Positions 6,775-8,198 of a stretch of DNA of 8,198 nt are shown here, piece after piece (positions within the stretch are counted from its first letter, which is position 1; every line of letters begins with the position of its first letter). Under the pieces are notes generated by a model that was not told the DNA's origin, did not search any database, and saw nothing but the letters and a program-made list of their open reading frames with translations. The DNA is from an uncultured bacterium (GTDB taxonomy: Bacteria; Desulfobacterota; Desulfovibrionia; Desulfovibrionales; Desulfovibrionaceae): the NCBI GenBank assembly GCA_905214305.1, contig CAJMLK010000081.1, positions 1 to 8,198 of the forward strand. Reading direction: 5' to 3'. A program made the translations under genes and the position numbers.

Positions 6775-6798
6775 CGGCACGGCATTTATGTCGTGCCG
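6775..6798 (+). terminator. 11-bp hairpin downstream of the ligase gene
   Basis: Positions 6775-6785 pair with 6788-6798. The only irregular position (6782 with 6791) is G-U in the + strand RNA but would be C-A on the other strand, so the structure fits a transcript reading from the ligase gene. The formal loop is two Ts, so the innermost pairs must open. No T-run follows, so if it acts in transcription it may be Rho-assisted or protect the mRNA 3' end. Confidence 0.5.
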
Positions 6799-6811
6799 CG
6801 GAACGCCCGCA

Positions 6812-6826
6812 GGACGTTTCACGTCC
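6812..6826. other. 6-bp hairpin upstream of sppA
   Basis: GGACGT (6812-6817) and ACGTCC (6821-6826) form a perfect stem with a TTC loop. It is the third hairpin in the 243-bp ligase-sppA gap. Nothing else in this gap (to 6997) looks like a gene; small frames there lack family resemblance and start signals. Confidence 0.4.
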
Positions 6827-6986
6827 CACGGATGTTCCGCCACAAAAAAATCCGGCATGGCCTTATGCATCAGGCAGAGCATCCCTGTTTTGCCTCCCGA
6901 CGTCTGCTGGCCGGCCTCCCTGCCGCTCCAGCCTGCGCGTGTGCCAAAACTCGCGGCACAGCATGAAAACGACCATGCCGGATGCA

Positions 6987-6991
6987 AAGGA
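6987..6991 (+). promoter_or_regulatory. Shine-Dalgarno that fixes the sppA GTG start
   Basis: AAGGA lies 6 bases before GTG 6998. The open frame extends upstream to 6788, but that extension (Cys-, Pro- and Arg-rich, without similarity) covers the hairpin-bearing gap and has no comparable ribosome site. This site therefore decides the start. Confidence 0.7.
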
Positions 6992-6997
6992 TCCTAC

Positions 6998-8131
6998 GTG
7001 AACGATAAAGACTTTTCCTATGACGAACCGCTGTCCATGCCCGGCACTCCTGCTTCTGGCGGCAGCGCGACGCATGAGCACACCCCGCAGAAAGAATCCG
7101 CAACGGTGCAGCCCTTGGCCGAAGCGCCCGCTGCCGCTCCTTGCGCCACGGCCTGTCCTCTGGCGCAGATTCCCGCATCCGTGTGGAAAACCCTGTTGCG
7201 CCGCCCCTTTCGCAAGCGGCATCCCGTGCTGTTCTGGGGCGCCATTGTGCTTATTCTCGGCGCTCTGGGCTTTGCGGCCGGAAGCTCCAGCAAGGACGGC
7301 GGCCTCATGGGCGGCGACCGCATAGCTCTGGTCAGCGTGACCGGCCCCATCATGAATGTGGAGCCTACCCTGGAATGGCTGCGCACGGTGGCCCGCAACC
7401 CCTCGGTCAAGGGCGTGCTTGTGCGTGTGGATTCGCCCGGCGGTGGGGCGGCGGCCTCGCAGGAACTGTATGACGCCCTGAAAAATCTGGCGCAAAAAAT
7501 GCCCGTGGTCGTCAGCATGGGGTCCATGGCGGCCTCCGGCGGGCTGATGGTCAGCATGGCCGGTCAGCGCGTCTTTGCCAATGCCTCGACGGTTACCGGC
7601 TCCATAGGCGTGCGCATGGACGTGCCGCAGTTGCAGGGCCTGATGGACAAGGTGGGCGTTGGGCAGGAAACCCTTGTGGTCGGCCAGTACAAGGATGCGG
7701 CTTCCTATATGCGCCCCATGACGGCCGAGCAGCGCGCCTATTTTCAGGGTTTGCTTGCCAACATGTATAACCAGTTTGTGGACATTGTGGCCCAGGGACG
7801 CGGCATGCCCCGTGAGCAGGCGCTCAAACTTGCCAACGGCAAGGTATACACAGGGCAGGAAGCCCTTGGTCTGGGCCTTGTGGACGAACTGGGCGGACGC
7901 GGGCAGGCCCTTGACTGGCTGGCGCAAAAAACCGGCGTGCCTGCCGAGCGCAAGCTGCTGACGCGCCCGCGTGAAGACGGCCTGCTTGGGCGCGGGCTGC
8001 GCGTCATGCTCGGCGCTGTGCTCGGTTCTGACGCCGATGCCCTGGGCAGTCTGGCCGCTCTTGCCGGTCTGGCCCGGAACGACAGCGGCAATGCCGGGCC
8101 GCACACCCCGGCCTTTCTGTACCAGTTCTAG
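6998..8131 (+). CDS. sppA: Signal peptide peptidase SppA, short (36K-type) membrane serine protease
   Basis: SppA degrades signal peptides left in the membrane after preprotein export, using a Ser-Lys dyad. With the GTG start the protein has 377 residues: a cytoplasmic N-terminal tail of about 75 residues rich in Pro and Ala with two cysteines (C49, C53), a basic stretch (RRPFRKRH, 68-75), one membrane helix (about 76-95), then an S49/ClpP-like domain. The basic residues before the helix predict N-inside, with the protease domain on the outer face of the cytoplasmic membrane. Key motifs are VRVDSPGGGAAASQEL (142-157), SMAASGGL with nucleophile S180, TGSIGV (200-205), and QYKDAAS with general base K232. 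The 52-residue Ser-Lys spacing equals that of Bacillus SppA (S147/K199). The usual GGYY after the serine is GGLM here. The long N-terminal tail is unusual. It is probably transcribed separately from the ligase, given the hairpins between them. SohB-like function is a less likely alternative. Confidence 0.9.
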   Translation: MNDKDFSYDEPLSMPGTPASGGSATHEHTPQKESATVQPLAEAPAAAPCATACPLAQIPASVWKTLLRRPFRKRHPVLFWGAIVLILGALGFAAGSSSKDGGLMGGDRIALVSVTGPIMNVEPTLEWLRTVARNPSVKGVLVRVDSPGGGAAASQELYDALKNLAQKMPVVVSMGSMAASGGLMVSMAGQRVFANASTVTGSIGVRMDVPQLQGLMDKVGVGQETLVVGQYKDAASYMRPMTAEQRAYFQGLLANMYNQFVDIVAQGRGMPREQALKLANGKVYTGQEALGLGLVDELGGRGQALDWLAQKTGVPAERKLLTRPREDGLLGRGLRVMLGAVLGSDADALGSLAALAGLARNDSGNAGPHTPAFLYQF

Positions 8132-8156
8132 AGCAATTTCACTTTGAAATTGCTCT
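8130..8156 (+). terminator. Perfect 12-bp palindrome at the sppA stop
   Basis: AGAGCAATTTCA (8130-8141) and TGAAATTGCTCT (8145-8156) are exact reverse complements around a 3-base CTT loop. The left arm starts inside the TAG stop codon. It shares the opening word AGAGCA with both ends of the element at 733-873. There is no U-tract beyond the stem itself, so it may be a terminator, a 3' stabiliser or one unit of an intergenic palindromic repeat family. Confidence 0.6.
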
Positions 8157-8178
8157 GGCGGCTGCGTGAGCAGTCGCC
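8157..8178 (+). other. 9-bp hairpin with GTGA tetraloop abutting the sppA palindrome
   Basis: GGCGGCTGC (8157-8165) pairs with GCAGTCGCC (8170-8178) around GTGA, a GNRA-type tetraloop in RNA. The pair 8161-8174 is G-U on the + strand and would be C-A on the other, which points to a + strand RNA. It follows the previous palindrome with no gap. An alternative pairing of GCGGCT (8158-8163) with AGCCGC (8179-8184) is also possible. The remaining bases to 8198 show nothing more. Confidence 0.5.
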
Positions 8179-8198
8179 AGCCGCAAAGATGCAAGCGC

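Noticed and set aside
6788..6997. Upstream extension of the sppA frame as part of the protein
   Set aside because: The 70 extra residues have no family resemblance, no SD at 6788, and overlie hairpins; the SD before GTG 6998 explains the start.
6863..8194. Open frame of 443 codons on the minus strand opposite sppA
   Set aside because: It is the antisense shadow of sppA; it has no recognisable motif, while the SppA frame holds the Ser-Lys dyad and a membrane helix in the right order.

Overview
The window is G+C-rich bacterial chromosome with strong G/C third-position bias. The gene set (a maturation factor for [NiFe]-hydrogenase, an HTH-cupin regulator beside an acyl-CoA ligase, a short-form SppA) and the codon style fit a sulfate reducer of the Desulfovibrio group. 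That placement is an inference from gene style, not from a marker gene. I see no mobile-element gene, tRNA, rRNA or CRISPR array.

Layout. Positions 1-734 (+) hold the 3' part of an RsmF-like rRNA cytosine-C5 methyltransferase; its catalytic half lies before the window. It converges on hypF (3791-861, -), the carbamoyltransferase that supplies the cyanide ligands of [NiFe]-hydrogenase. The two 3' ends are separated by a short tract (733-873) full of palindromes. HypF is about 200 residues longer than usual because of low-complexity linkers, one containing an 18-bp tandem repeat. A 446-bp gap (3792-4237) separates hypF from a divergent + strand block: an XRE/HTH-cupin regulator (4238-4807), an AMP-forming acyl-CoA ligase resembling Bacillus YngI (5069-6754), and a membrane-anchored SppA-type peptidase (6998-8131). 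All three + strand starts have Shine-Dalgarno sequences.

How the genes fit together. The regulator and ligase are probably a functional pair: a cupin-sensing repressor or activator beside a fatty- or organic-acid activating enzyme. They are separated by 261 bp with a bulged hairpin. SppA follows after 243 bp holding three successive hairpins, so it is probably a separate or attenuated transcript. HypF and the methyltransferase are housekeeping or maturation functions with no visible link to the others.

The most distinctive material is non-coding. Four of the five genes have a stop codon inside, or at the edge of, a palindrome, and three gene ends share the word AGAGCA. In three hairpins a single wobble position indicates which strand is transcribed. 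This looks like a family of intergenic palindromic repeats or terminators rather than a new defence or metabolic system. I found no convincing undescribed multi-gene system in the window.
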